A stretch of DNA of 64,000 nt from Planococcus maitriensis (GTDB lineage: Bacteria; Bacillota; Bacilli; Bacillales_A; Planococcaceae): positions 868,001 through 932,000 of the forward strand of contig NZ_QLZQ01000001.1 of NCBI RefSeq assembly GCF_003289925.1. The letters are read 5' to 3'. The notes below the pieces were generated by a model, which made no database searches, was not told where the DNA came from, and was given only the letters and a program-made list of their open reading frames with translations. The position numbers and the translations under genes were made by a program. Below, piece after piece: positions 18,567-27,691 of the stretch; the first letter of the stretch is position 1; every line of letters starts with the position of its first letter.

Positions 18567-20279
18567 GTGAAAAACAGCAAGATTTTATGGCTACTTGGCC
18601 TGGTTTTGGTACTTAGTGCTTTCCTAGCTGCTTGCGGCGGCGGAGACGACACTGATACTGGGACAGAAAACACAGAAACAGAAGGTACAGAAGGCGCAGA
18701 AGGCAACGGCGGCGAACCTGACTCTGTACAAGAACTAAACTTGATCGAAGGAGCAGAGATTCCATCAATGGATTCTTCGATTGCTGAGGATGCAGTGGCA
18801 TTCAACATCCTTAACAACGTAAACGAAGGTTTGTTCCGTTTGAACCAAGAAAACATTGCAGAACCTGCACTTGCTGATGGCGAGCCTGAGATCAGTGAAG
18901 ACGGCTTGACGTATACTTTCAAACTACGTGATGCTAACTGGTCGGACGGTACACCGGTCACAGCTAACGATTTCGTTTACGCTTGGCAACGCGCGATTGA
19001 CCCAGACACTGGTTCACCTTACGGACCATACATGATGGCTGGAACAATCAAAAACGCTAAAGAAGTTTCTGAGGGAGAAATGGAAGTCTCTGAACTAGGA
19101 ATCAAAGCTGAAGACGACAAGACTCTTGTCGTGGAACTTGAGCGCCCGACTCCTTACTTCATGTCATTGATGGCTTTCGGTACATTCTACCCATTGAACG
19201 AAGAGTTCGTAACTGAGCAAGGCGATAACTACGCTTCTAACTCTGAAACAATCCTATACAACGGCCCGTTCACTCTTACAAACTGGGACGGCACTGGCTT
19301 GACTTGGACAATGGAGAAAAACCCTGAGTACTGGGATGCGGAAACTGTTCAACTTGAAACAGTTAACGTAGACGTAGTTAAAGAAACATCAACTGCAGTA
19401 AACCTTTACCAATCTGGTGAAAAAGACCGTGTAGGCCTTTCTGGTGAATTCGCAATGCAATACGCTGAAGACCCAGAAGTTGTGCGCGAGCTTGAGCCAA
19501 CTTTGTTCTACTTGAAATTCAACCAAGAACGTAACGGCGAAGAAACTCCACTTGCTAACGAAAACATCCGTAAAGCGATTGCTACTGGCTTCAACAAGCA
19601 AGATCTTGTAGATGTAGTTCTAGCAAACGGATCTCTTCCAGCTAACTACCTTGTACCAACTGAGTTTGCTTTCAACGAAGCGGGCGAAGACTTCCGTGAT
19701 ATCAACGGAGACATGCTTCCATTCAACGCTGAAGAAGCGAAAACTTACTGGGAAAAAGGCCTAGAGGAAATCGGCGAAACAGAAGTCACTCTTGAACTTC
19801 TCGGCGGCGACTCTGAGCTTGCTGGTAAAATGGATGCTTACTTGAAAGAGCAGCTTGAAACAAACCTTGAAGGTTTGACAGTTAACTTGAAAGCTGTACC
19901 ATTCGGCGTACGCCTTGAGCTTGATGAAGCACAAGACTACGATATCCAGAACTCTGGATGGGGCCCTGACTACCAGGATCCAATGACATTCATCGACCTA
20001 TTCGTAACTGGCGCTTCTCACAACTTGATGTCTTACTCTAACGAGGAGTTCGATAACTTGGTAGAGCAAGCTAAAGGCGAATTGGCACAGGATGCTGAAG
20101 GTCGCTGGGAAGCAATGGCTCAAGCTGAAAAAATCTTGATCGAAGAAGATGCTGCTATCGCACCGATCTATCAGCGCGGTATCATGTCCCTTCAAAAGCC
20201 ATATGTTAACAACATCGTTAAACACCCATTCGGTGGAGACTACAGCTACAAATGGGCTTACATTTCCGGTAAGGAATAA
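18567..20279 (+). CDS. oppA: Oligopeptide-binding lipoprotein OppA
   Basis: 570-residue peptide-binding lipoprotein of SBP family 5. The signal peptide ends at LAAC with lipid-modified Cys23, followed by an acidic Thr/Glu/Gly linker. The start is GTG 18567 because AAGGGGG is 8 bases before it; the ATG at 18528 lies in the promoter region and lacks a site. The gene uses many T-ending and A-ending codons (GCT, ACT, TCT, CGT, GTA) where neighbours prefer GC-ending ones, as expected for a very highly expressed gene. A terminator-like hairpin follows before oppB. Confidence 0.93.
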   Translation: MKNSKILWLLGLVLVLSAFLAACGGGDDTDTGTENTETEGTEGAEGNGGEPDSVQELNLIEGAEIPSMDSSIAEDAVAFNILNNVNEGLFRLNQENIAEPALADGEPEISEDGLTYTFKLRDANWSDGTPVTANDFVYAWQRAIDPDTGSPYGPYMMAGTIKNAKEVSEGEMEVSELGIKAEDDKTLVVELERPTPYFMSLMAFGTFYPLNEEFVTEQGDNYASNSETILYNGPFTLTNWDGTGLTWTMEKNPEYWDAETVQLETVNVDVVKETSTAVNLYQSGEKDRVGLSGEFAMQYAEDPEVVRELEPTLFYLKFNQERNGEETPLANENIRKAIATGFNKQDLVDVVLANGSLPANYLVPTEFAFNEAGEDFRDINGDMLPFNAEEAKTYWEKGLEEIGETEVTLELLGGDSELAGKMDAYLKEQLETNLEGLTVNLKAVPFGVRLELDEAQDYDIQNSGWGPDYQDPMTFIDLFVTGASHNLMSYSNEEFDNLVEQAKGELAQDAEGRWEAMAQAEKILIEEDAAIAPIYQRGIMSLQKPYVNNIVKHPFGGDYSYKWAYISGKE

Positions 20280-20317
20280 GAATTCCCAACTGAATGTACT
20301 TTAGGAAAACATAATAG

Positions 20318-20356
20318 AAAGAGAGTATATCAAGGGTTTGATATACTCTCTTTTCT
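20318..20356 (+). terminator. Terminator/attenuator between oppA and oppB
   Basis: GAGAGTATATCAA pairs with TTGATATACTCTC around a four-base loop and runs into TTTT. It should end most oppA transcripts. Confidence 0.8.
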
Positions 20357-20427
20357 ACTGTGAATAAATTCACCGAAAATTAACGGTATTCTGCTTAATC
20401 AGAAAAGTACAGGCGTCAATCGATGCT

Positions 20428-20436
20428 TGATATAAT
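20428..20436 (+). promoter_or_regulatory. Extended -10 promoter of oppBCDF
   Basis: TGA followed by TATAAT (20431-20436) is an extended -10 element 28 bases before ATG 20464. No good -35 is seen. It would let oppBCDF be transcribed separately from oppA. Confidence 0.5.
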
Positions 20437-20463
20437 AGAGTGATTTTATTTTGGAGGTGCACC

Positions 20464-21399
20464 ATGGCACGCTATATTGGAAAAAGATTAATTTATATGT
20501 TCATCACCTTAGCGCTTATTGCCACGTTTACATTTTTCTTGATGAAAATATTACCAGGTTCCCCAATTGCTTCCGCAGATAAGCTATCTCCTGAACAACG
20601 GGCAGTCGTAGAGGCACGGTACGGACTGGACCAACCCCTTCCTGTTCAATATTTCGATTATATGTTTGGTTTGCTAAAAGGTGATTTGGGTATTTCGATT
20701 AACCAATTCAAAGGCGCAAACGTAACGGATGTTATTTTAAGCCGCATGGGGCCGTCAGCCCAGATCGGATTCCAAGGGATGCTCCTCGGGACTGTTCTAG
20801 GAATCCTGTTCGGGATGGTCGCGGCACTCAGGCAAAATACTTGGGTGGATTATGGAAGTACGATTGTCGCAATCATCGGTATATCCATTCCATCGTTTGT
20901 TTTTGCATCCATGCTACAATATTGGCTCGGTTTAAAATGGGACCTGTTCCCAGTGGCGCTATGGAAAGACGGATTCATGTCCAGCGTATTGCCGTCAATA
21001 GCATTGGCGATGTTCCCGCTGGCAACGGCTGCACGGTTTATCCGTACAGAAATGATCGAAGTTCTTGGCTCGGATTACATTACTTTGGCAAAAGCTAAAG
21101 GGGCCAGCGGTTCTGAAATCGCTTTCAAACACGCATTCCGTAATGCCTTGATTCCATTGATCACGGTTCTTGGGCCGATGGCAGTCAGCATCTTGACAGG
21201 CTCTCTCGTGGTCGAACAGATTTTCGCGATTCCTGGAATCGGTGAGCAGTTCGTAAAATCAATCATGGTCAATGACTTCTCGATCATCATGGGTACGACC
21301 ATTTTCTTCTCGGTTTTCCTGATCGTTGTCATTTTGATTGTAGATATTTTGTATGGCGTCATCGATCCTCGTATTCGTCTTTCAGGAGGTAAGAGTTAA
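20464..21399 (+). CDS. oppB: Oligopeptide permease OppB
   Basis: 311-residue membrane permease with six helices and the coupling loop around TLAKAKGASGSEIAFKH. GGAGGTG lies before ATG 20464; the longer frame from 20440 would add residues without a site. Its last base is the first base of oppC's ATG (TAATG). Confidence 0.93.
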   Translation: MARYIGKRLIYMFITLALIATFTFFLMKILPGSPIASADKLSPEQRAVVEARYGLDQPLPVQYFDYMFGLLKGDLGISINQFKGANVTDVILSRMGPSAQIGFQGMLLGTVLGILFGMVAALRQNTWVDYGSTIVAIIGISIPSFVFASMLQYWLGLKWDLFPVALWKDGFMSSVLPSIALAMFPLATAARFIRTEMIEVLGSDYITLAKAKGASGSEIAFKHAFRNALIPLITVLGPMAVSILTGSLVVEQIFAIPGIGEQFVKSIMVNDFSIIMGTTIFFSVFLIVVILIVDILYGVIDPRIRLSGGKS

Positions 21400-22418
21400 T
21401 GACACAGAACTATGAAAAGCTTCCTCAAGATGCGTTTACCCGCATCCCGAGGGACACCCAAGAGGCAGAGAAAATCTCCAAACCAAGTGTCAGTTTTTGG
21501 CAAGATGCTTGGCGCAGCCTTAAGAAAAACAAAGGCGCAATCATCAGTTTGATCCTATTCGGCTTGATTGTTCTCATGTCCTTTATCGGACCAATGATCA
21601 GCCCTTATGAACCGAACGACCAGACCATTACACATGCCAACTTGCCGCCGAAAATGCCGGTCATCGAAAACCTAGGCATCATGGACGGGGTAGGTACCCT
21701 TGGCGGGCGTGAAGTCGATATGTACGAAATGAAGAATGTTGAACAGAATTACTGGTTCGGGACAGATGGCCTTGGCCGGGATATGTTCTCGCGTGTATGG
21801 AAAGGGACACAAGTGTCCTTGTTCATCGCGTTCGTTGCAGCAGCGATCGATATGCTGATCGGCGTAATCTATGGCGGGATTTCCGGCTACTTCGGAGGCC
21901 GTGTGGATGATGTCATGCAGCGTATCGTCGAGATTTTGACAGGTATTCCAAACTTGGTCGTGGTTATCCTCTTCATCCTCATCATGGATCCGGGGATACT
22001 CGCAATTATCATTGCCTTGACGATAACCGGTTGGACCGGCATGTCGCGGGTAGTGCGCGGGCAGGTTCTTAAATACAAGAGCCAGGAATTCGTACTTGCC
22101 GCCCGCACGCTCGGCGCAAGCGATAGCCGCATCATCTGGAAGCATTTGATGCCGAACGTTCTCGGTGTCGTCATCATCAACACGATGTTCACGATTCCAG
22201 GCGCTATTTTCTTCGAAGCATTCTTGAGCTTTATCGGGCTCGGGCTCCAGGCTCCGGATGCGTCTCTAGGGACATTGATCAATGATGGATATAAACTGAT
22301 CCAGTACCGGCCGCATATCCTTTTGTTCCCGGCAGTAGTGTTGAGTTTAATCATGATTGCATTTAACTTGATCGGTGACGGCTTGCGTGATGCGCTCGAT
22401 CCGAAGATGAAAGATTAA
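21399..22418 (+). CDS. oppC: Oligopeptide permease OppC
   Basis: 339-residue permease partner of OppB. It has a cytoplasmic N-terminus of about 45 residues, a first helix around IISLILFGLIVLMSF, the WFGTDGLGRDMFSR motif of OppC/DppC proteins, and the coupling loop around AARTLGASDSRIIWKH. It overlaps oppB by one base and precedes oppD by 15. Confidence 0.93.
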   Translation: MTQNYEKLPQDAFTRIPRDTQEAEKISKPSVSFWQDAWRSLKKNKGAIISLILFGLIVLMSFIGPMISPYEPNDQTITHANLPPKMPVIENLGIMDGVGTLGGREVDMYEMKNVEQNYWFGTDGLGRDMFSRVWKGTQVSLFIAFVAAAIDMLIGVIYGGISGYFGGRVDDVMQRIVEILTGIPNLVVVILFILIMDPGILAIIIALTITGWTGMSRVVRGQVLKYKSQEFVLAARTLGASDSRIIWKHLMPNVLGVVIINTMFTIPGAIFFEAFLSFIGLGLQAPDASLGTLINDGYKLIQYRPHILLFPAVVLSLIMIAFNLIGDGLRDALDPKMKD

Positions 22419-22433
22419 GGAGGAAAGCCTTAG

Positions 22434-23489
22434 ATGGAAAAAATACTTCAAGTAAAAGACCTCGAACTTTCCTTCCACACATTTGGTGGCGAAGTAAAGG
22501 CAATCCGAGGCGTCAACTTTGATCTATATAAAGGTGAAACATTGGCAATCGTAGGTGAATCCGGTTCGGGTAAATCCGTTACAACCAAATCGATCATGCG
22601 TTTATTGCCCGAAGCAACTTCAGAATTCAAAAACGGTGAAATCCTTTTCGGCGGGCGTGACTTGACGAAATTGAGCGATAAGGAAATGCAGAAAATCCGC
22701 GGAAAAGACATCTCGATGATTTTCCAGGATCCTATGACATCGCTCAACCCGACGATGCCGATTGGCCGCCAGATTACAGAGCCGATTTTGAAACACCAAA
22801 AAATCGGTAAAGATGAAGCGAAAAAAGTGGCGATCGATTTGCTGCGTTTGGTCGGCATGCCGAAACCTGAACTTCGCATGAAACAATACCCTCACCAATT
22901 CTCGGGCGGGCAGCGCCAGCGGATCGTAATCGCGATCGCTTTGGCCTGCAATCCGCAGATCTTGATCGCCGATGAGCCAACGACTGCTCTCGACGTGACG
23001 ATCCAAGCGCAAATCCTTGAATTGATGAAAGACTTGCAGAAAAAAATCGATACATCGATCATTTTCATCACGCATGACCTCGGAGTGGTGGCGAACGTCG
23101 CAGATCGCGTAGCAGTCATGTACGGAGGGAAAATCGTAGAAATCGGCACAGTCGATGAGATTTTCTACAACCCGCAACATCCATACACATGGGGCCTTCT
23201 CAGTTCAATGCCTTCAATGGATGCAGAAGATGCAAAACTGTATGCGATTCCTGGCACGCCGCCGGATCTTCTCGACCCGCCAAAAGGCGATGCATTCGCG
23301 CTGCGCAGTGAATACGCCATGAAGATCGATATGGAACAGCCGCCTCCGTTCTTTAAAGTCAGCGATACGCACATGGCGGCCACATGGCTTCTTCATCCTG
23401 AAGCGCCAGCAGTTGAACCGCCTGAAATGGTTATCGAACGGATGAAAAAGTTCCCTGGAAGCCGTTATTATGAAGGGAGCGCGAACTGA
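22434..23489 (+). CDS. oppD: Oligopeptide transporter ATPase OppD
   Basis: 351-residue ATPase: Walker A GESGSGKS, signature FSGGQRQR, Walker B ILIADEP, and His switch in ITHDLGVV. The C-terminal oligopeptide domain lacks the Cys-rich CxxRCP segment found in AppD; instead it has an [11 protein letters not shown] stretch and a tail of about 30 extra residues. GGAGG precedes the ATG, and it shares one base with oppF. Confidence 0.93.
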   Translation: MEKILQVKDLELSFHTFGGEVKAIRGVNFDLYKGETLAIVGESGSGKSVTTKSIMRLLPEATSEFKNGEILFGGRDLTKLSDKEMQKIRGKDISMIFQDPMTSLNPTMPIGRQITEPILKHQKIGKDEAKKVAIDLLRLVGMPKPELRMKQYPHQFSGGQRQRIVIAIALACNPQILIADEPTTALDVTIQAQILELMKDLQKKIDTSIIFITHDLGVVANVADRVAVMYGGKIVEIGTVDEIFYNPQHPYTWGLLSSMPSMDAEDAKLYAIPGTPPDLLDPPKGDAFALRSEYAMKIDMEQPPPFFKVSDTHMAATWLLHPEAPAVEPPEMVIERMKKFPGSRYYEGSAN

Positions 23490-24430
23490 TGGCTGAAAAA
23501 TTGGTTGAAATCAAGAACCTCAAACAACATTTCAATGTCGGCAAAGCAAACGAAGTAAAAGCAGTCGATGGCATTTCTTTCGATATTTATAAAGGGGAAA
23601 CGCTTGGCCTTGTAGGCGAGTCAGGTTGCGGAAAATCCACAACTGGCCGCTCGATCATTCGCTTGTATGATGCGACGGATGGCCAAGTGCTTTATGAAGG
23701 GGAAAGTGTGCACGGCAAGAAAAACAAGAAAGACCTAAAGAAATTCAACCGTAAAATGCAGATGATTTTCCAGGATCCTTATGCTTCCTTGAACCAACGG
23801 ATGAAAGTCATGGATATCATCGCTGAAGGCATCGATATCCACGGTTTGGCAAAAGACGCCAACGACCGCAAGAAAATGGTCTATGACCTATTGGAAACGG
23901 TTGGCTTGAACAAAGAGCACGCGAATCGTTATCCGCATGAATTCTCAGGCGGGCAGCGCCAGCGTTTAGGTATTGCGCGTGCTTTGGCGGTAGATCCGGA
24001 CTTTATCATCGCGGATGAGCCGATTTCTGCTCTCGATGTTTCCATCCAAGCACAGGTAGTCAACTTGTTGAAAGAGCTTCAGGAAGAAAAAGGTTTGACG
24101 TATCTGTTCATCGCACACGATTTGTCGATGGTTAAATACATTTCGGACCGCATCGGCGTTATGTACTTTGGTAAGTTGGTGGAATTGGCGCCAGCTGACG
24201 AATTGTACGAAAACCCTATGCATCCATATACGCAATCATTGCTTTCGGCGATACCGCTTCCGGACCCGAACTATGAACGCAACCGCACGCGAAAAGCATA
24301 CGATCCGGCAGTCCATAACTACACGGATGCGGATGATGTGAAAATGCGTGAAGTATCACCGAACCATTTCGTGAACTGTTCAGAAAAAGAATTCGCAGAG
24401 CTCCAGGAACGCATGGCAGCCAAAAAATGA
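23489..24430 (+). CDS. oppF: Oligopeptide transporter ATPase OppF
   Basis: 313-residue second ATPase: Walker [24 protein letters not shown] and IAHDLSMV. The C-terminal segment ends in an [10 protein letters not shown] element. It is coupled to oppD through a TGATG overlap and closes the operon. Confidence 0.93.
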   Translation: MAEKLVEIKNLKQHFNVGKANEVKAVDGISFDIYKGETLGLVGESGCGKSTTGRSIIRLYDATDGQVLYEGESVHGKKNKKDLKKFNRKMQMIFQDPYASLNQRMKVMDIIAEGIDIHGLAKDANDRKKMVYDLLETVGLNKEHANRYPHEFSGGQRQRLGIARALAVDPDFIIADEPISALDVSIQAQVVNLLKELQEEKGLTYLFIAHDLSMVKYISDRIGVMYFGKLVELAPADELYENPMHPYTQSLLSAIPLPDPNYERNRTRKAYDPAVHNYTDADDVKMREVSPNHFVNCSEKEFAELQERMAAKK

Positions 24431-24439
24431 ACCTGAAAG

Positions 24440-24467
24440 CACGCCTCCTTATAGGGGCGTGTTTTTT
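24440..24467 (+). terminator. Terminator after oppF
   Basis: CACGCC pairs with GGCGTG, with two further pairs, followed by six T. Confidence 0.75.
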
Positions 24468-24605
24468 GGTGGAACCAAAGCTTTCTGTCAAGTTCGACCC
24501 TAAGGCAAATAAATGTCCCGACGACTCTAAATTTACTAAATTATCCTGTTAAAAGTTCATAAAAATGGTAAACTGAAGAAAAGCTGAAAAGGTGTGTGAA
24601 TCTGT

Positions 24606-25805
24606 GTGAAATCCTTGAAATGGCTTGCGGCGCCCTTAATCCTATTGGGAAGCGCCAGCTCAGTACAGGCGGCTGAAACCGCAACAGAAGACTTTTCGAC
24701 CCGTACATATGAAGTAGCGAGCATCGACTCGGGGTTGCTTGGGACATCGGAACGTTTCCGGTTCGATTCGGGATTGAATTTCGATTATCCTGACGCAGTC
24801 CGGGGAATATTTGTCACTGGAAACTCAGCCGGGGGAGAGCGTTTTTCTTCGCTTGTCAACCTCATTGGGAACACGGATTTAAATGCAATGGTCATTGATG
24901 TCAAGGAAGATAAAGGACATTTGACGTATATGCCTGAAGAAGGGTCTTCGTTGGCTGGCAAAGGAATCGGGACGTCATTGATCAAAGATCCGCGTGCGAT
25001 GCTTGAACAAATGGAACAAGAACAGATTTACCCGATCGCCCGTGTAGTTGTCTTCAAGGATACGGTGCTTGCCGAACAACGCCCTGAACTTTCCTTTACT
25101 TCGGGAGGCCAGGTGTGGAAAAATCGCCGCGAAGAAGCATTCGTCAATCCGTTCATGCGGGAAGTTTGGGACTATAATGTGGAAGTGGCAATAGAAGCTG
25201 CAAAAATGGGATTCAAAGAAATCCAATTTGACTATGTGCGTTTCCCGGAAGGTTTTGAGCGTTACGGTGAGCAGCTGGACTATTCGATGGGTGATTACGC
25301 AGAATCCAATTTAGACCCGGTGCAGCGCCGCGTTGAAGCTGTAACGGACTTTGTTGCCTATGCAAGGGAAAAACTCGAACCTTATGATGTAGAGGTATCA
25401 GTTGATATTTTCGGCTATGCCGCAACATTGCCGGAAGCGCCAGGCATCGGGCAGAACTTCTCGAAAATTTCCGAGAATGTCGATGTCATCTCATCGATGA
25501 TTTATCCAAGCCATTGGACGTCTTATTTCGGTATCGCAAAGCCTGACCTGGAACCGTATAAGTTGGTCGCAGAGTATGCGAAAGTTGAAAATGAGGTTCT
25601 TGCCAAACTGGACGAAGCGCCTGTATCGCGCCCTTGGCTGCAAGATTTCACCGCCAGCTATTTAGGCGCCGGCAACTATAAGCGTTACGGCAAGGCGGAA
25701 GTGGAAGCCCAGATCCGTGCATTGAATGATCAGGGAATCGATGAATTCCTTCTTTGGAACGCCGGGAATCGTTATTCGGCTGGCGTCGACTATACACCTG
25801 AATAA
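24606..25805 (+). CDS. Secreted putative glycoside hydrolase (DUF4015)
   Basis: 399 residues. A signal peptide (residues 1-22, ending VQA-AE) implies export. The body has the DAVRGIFVTG start, a VIDVKEDKGHL strand, a PIARVVVFKD strand and a FKEIQFDYVRFPEG strand, in the order of the DUF4015 TIM-barrel family related to glycosidases; Asp and Glu in these strands are candidate catalytic residues. The start is GTG 24606, with AAAAGGTG about 10 bases upstream. The substrate is unknown, perhaps a cell-wall or exopolysaccharide glycan. It stands alone between opp and spx. Confidence 0.8.
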   Translation: MKSLKWLAAPLILLGSASSVQAAETATEDFSTRTYEVASIDSGLLGTSERFRFDSGLNFDYPDAVRGIFVTGNSAGGERFSSLVNLIGNTDLNAMVIDVKEDKGHLTYMPEEGSSLAGKGIGTSLIKDPRAMLEQMEQEQIYPIARVVVFKDTVLAEQRPELSFTSGGQVWKNRREEAFVNPFMREVWDYNVEVAIEAAKMGFKEIQFDYVRFPEGFERYGEQLDYSMGDYAESNLDPVQRRVEAVTDFVAYAREKLEPYDVEVSVDIFGYAATLPEAPGIGQNFSKISENVDVISSMIYPSHWTSYFGIAKPDLEPYKLVAEYAKVENEVLAKLDEAPVSRPWLQDFTASYLGAGNYKRYGKAEVEAQIRALNDQGIDEFLLWNAGNRYSAGVDYTPE

Positions 25806-25809
25806 TCGA

Positions 25810-25849
25810 AATGCCCCTCTGGACGTCATTGTCCCAGGAGGGGCATTTT
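25810..25849 (+). terminator. Terminator after the DUF4015 gene
   Basis: ATGCCCCTC-TGG pairs with CCAGGAGGGGCAT with one bulged base, then a short T run. Confidence 0.75.
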
Positions 25850-26204
25850 CGTTTCCGGACCGCTATTTAAAATAAGCTGGAATTGAAACCTTTTCAGTGA
25901 TAAAACGTACTATATAATAGAAGCTTCATTTTCAAAAAAAAAATCGTAAATGAGAATAAATTTTTCTTATAGAAGTTTAATTGATAAACGAAGCGGGTAA
26001 ATTTCTAATGTATAAGTTTTACAAAATCTCTGAAAATGTAGCGAGACTGTGACACAATCGATGTTTTTTTAAAATTCTCGCTGTCAGCTATATATTACTG
26101 AAGCCTAATGTTGTATAATGATTGTAGAGCTTCTAAACGATAGTGATTCTAATTTAAGAATGAATTCCCTCAACACCTATGAATCCGAAAGGAAGTGCTC
26201 CATT
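25850..26204 (+). promoter_or_regulatory. Non-coding leader/promoter region of spx
   Basis: About 355 AT-rich bases without a supported gene. Perfect TATAAT boxes lie at 25913-25918 and 26114-26119, each with only weak -35 matches, so spx probably has at least two start points, as is known for Bacillus spx. No clear operator palindrome was found. Confidence 0.45.
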
Positions 26205-26207
26205 ATG

Positions 26208-26603
26208 ATGGTTACATTATTCACTTCTCCAAGCTGTACGTCTTGCCGCAAGGCGAAAGCGTGGCTGGAAGAACATGATATCCCATATACAGAACGCAAT
26301 ATTTTCTCCGAACCTTTGACAATCAGTGAAATCAAAGAAATTCTGCGTATGACAGAGGACGGGACGGATGAAATCATTTCGACTCGTTCGAAGATCTTCC
26401 AAAAACTGAATGTAGACGTAGAGAGCTTGCCATTGCAGCGCCTCTATGAATTGATTCAAGAACATCCGGGCTTATTGAGACGCCCGATCATCATGGATGA
26501 AAAACGCCTGCAAGTCGGTTATAACGAAGATGAGATCCGCCGATTCCTTCCAAGAAAAGTGCGCGCGTATCAATTGCTGGAAGCTCAGCGCATGGTCAAC
26601 TGA
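26208..26603 (+). CDS. spx: Transcriptional regulator Spx
   Basis: 131-residue ArsC-like regulator that binds the RNA polymerase alpha C-terminal domain and controls the thiol-stress response. The redox switch Cys10-x-x-Cys13 is in SPSCTSC, and the [20 protein letters not shown] region (RPI loop) is intact. The C-terminus ends in AQRMVN, where ClpXP acts. ATG 26208 gives the family start MVTLF; ATG 26205 is only 9 bases from AAAGGAAG and is an equal alternative. Its adaptor SpxH is encoded at 31117-31914. Confidence 0.95.
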   Translation: MVTLFTSPSCTSCRKAKAWLEEHDIPYTERNIFSEPLTISEIKEILRMTEDGTDEIISTRSKIFQKLNVDVESLPLQRLYELIQEHPGLLRRPIIMDEKRLQVGYNEDEIRRFLPRKVRAYQLLEAQRMVN

Positions 26604-26901
26604 GAATAAGGAGAAAAAGCTGTCCGGTCTTTATGGTTTTTCATAAGGGATCATGGGGCGGCTTTTCTTTATCCTGTTAATATATCGCCCCGTCCATCTT
26701 TTCCTCAGGGGCGTGTGTTTCTGTCCTGATTAGTTGCAAAAGTCTGTCGATTCGATTAGACTCTAAGTTAATTATCTTCTCGTGCCGCCTATAGGCAGAA
26801 AAATGTTTTTAAGCCTTCAGGAAAGGTATAATGAAGGTAGTAATAAATCACGGCTTTTGAGGAACTTCCTCTTAATCCGATCCGAAAAGGAGAGGTGTAG
26901 A
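26604..26901 (+). promoter_or_regulatory. Intergenic region spx-mecA with probable mecA promoter
   Basis: 298 bases without a gene. A loose hairpin (AAAAAGC with GGCTTTTC, 26614-26670) may end spx transcripts. A TATAAT at 26827-26832, with weak upstream matches, may start mecA. Confidence 0.4.
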
Positions 26902-27558
26902 ATGGAAATAGAACGCATTAACGACAACACAGTGAAATTTTACATTTCCTATCTTGATGTTGAAGAGCGAGGGTTCAGCCGTGACGAAATTTGGTTTAAC
27001 AGAGACAAAAGCGAAGAGCTTTTCTGGGAAATGATGGATGAAGTCAATGAAGAAGCCGATTTCGTTATGGAGGGGCCGCTGTGGATCCAAGTACAAGCCA
27101 TGGACAAAGGACTTGAAGTCACTGTCACTCGTGCGCAATTGACGAAAGACGGGCAAAAACTTGATTTGCCGGATGATATAGAAGAACGACGCAAAATGTT
27201 TTCTGGAGAAGAAACTGGTTCGCCGGAATTTGATGAATTCGAACCGGTTTATGACGAAGGCGATGCAAAGAAACTCGAATACTCATTTGTCCTCTCGGAA
27301 GTGGAAGAATTGCTTCCGATAGCGAAGCGCCTCATGTACATGCCAGTCGATACGGCATTGTACCACTTTGACGGCAAGTATTATATGCATGTGAAGTTTG
27401 ATGAGATCTTGCATTCGGAAAAAGACATTAAAGACCAATTGAGCGTCATCACTGAATATTTGCAGCAAACTCCGATGACGATTCACCGTCTGGAAGAGTA
27501 TGGCAAGCCGATCTTCAAAGAAGATGCACTGTCGAATGTATTGCATTATTTCGGCTAA
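26902..27558 (+). CDS. mecA: Adaptor protein MecA
   Basis: 218-residue ClpC adaptor. The N-terminal substrate-binding domain starts MEIERINDNTVKFYIS; an acidic linker follows (about residues 85-120); the C-terminal ClpC-binding domain begins near YSFVLSEVEELL. MecA delivers ComK/ComS and other proteins to ClpCP. ATG 26902 has GAGAGGTG upstream; the longer frame would read through a promoter region. It is followed by coiA, a competence gene, as in Bacillus. Confidence 0.94.
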   Translation: MEIERINDNTVKFYISYLDVEERGFSRDEIWFNRDKSEELFWEMMDEVNEEADFVMEGPLWIQVQAMDKGLEVTVTRAQLTKDGQKLDLPDDIEERRKMFSGEETGSPEFDEFEPVYDEGDAKKLEYSFVLSEVEELLPIAKRLMYMPVDTALYHFDGKYYMHVKFDEILHSEKDIKDQLSVITEYLQQTPMTIHRLEEYGKPIFKEDALSNVLHYFG

Positions 27559-27586
27559 AAAACCTCCTTTACAGGAGGTTTTTTTT
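27556..27586 (+). terminator. Terminator after mecA
   Basis: AACCTCCT pairs with AGGAGGTT around TTAC, with A and T runs on both sides; it overlaps the mecA stop. Confidence 0.88.
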
Positions 27587-27691
27587 GCCTTTTTGCCTTT
27601 TTCATAGGGAGCGAAGGCGATTTCAAAGAAGCAGACAGCCTTTTCTGTATTGCGCACATTGACTCTTCCGCGTAAACTGAAAAAAAGGAGA

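Noticed and set aside
26614-26670. Terminator after spx
   Set aside because: The stem is short with mismatches and the loop is more than 30 bases, so it is mentioned only as a loose hairpin.
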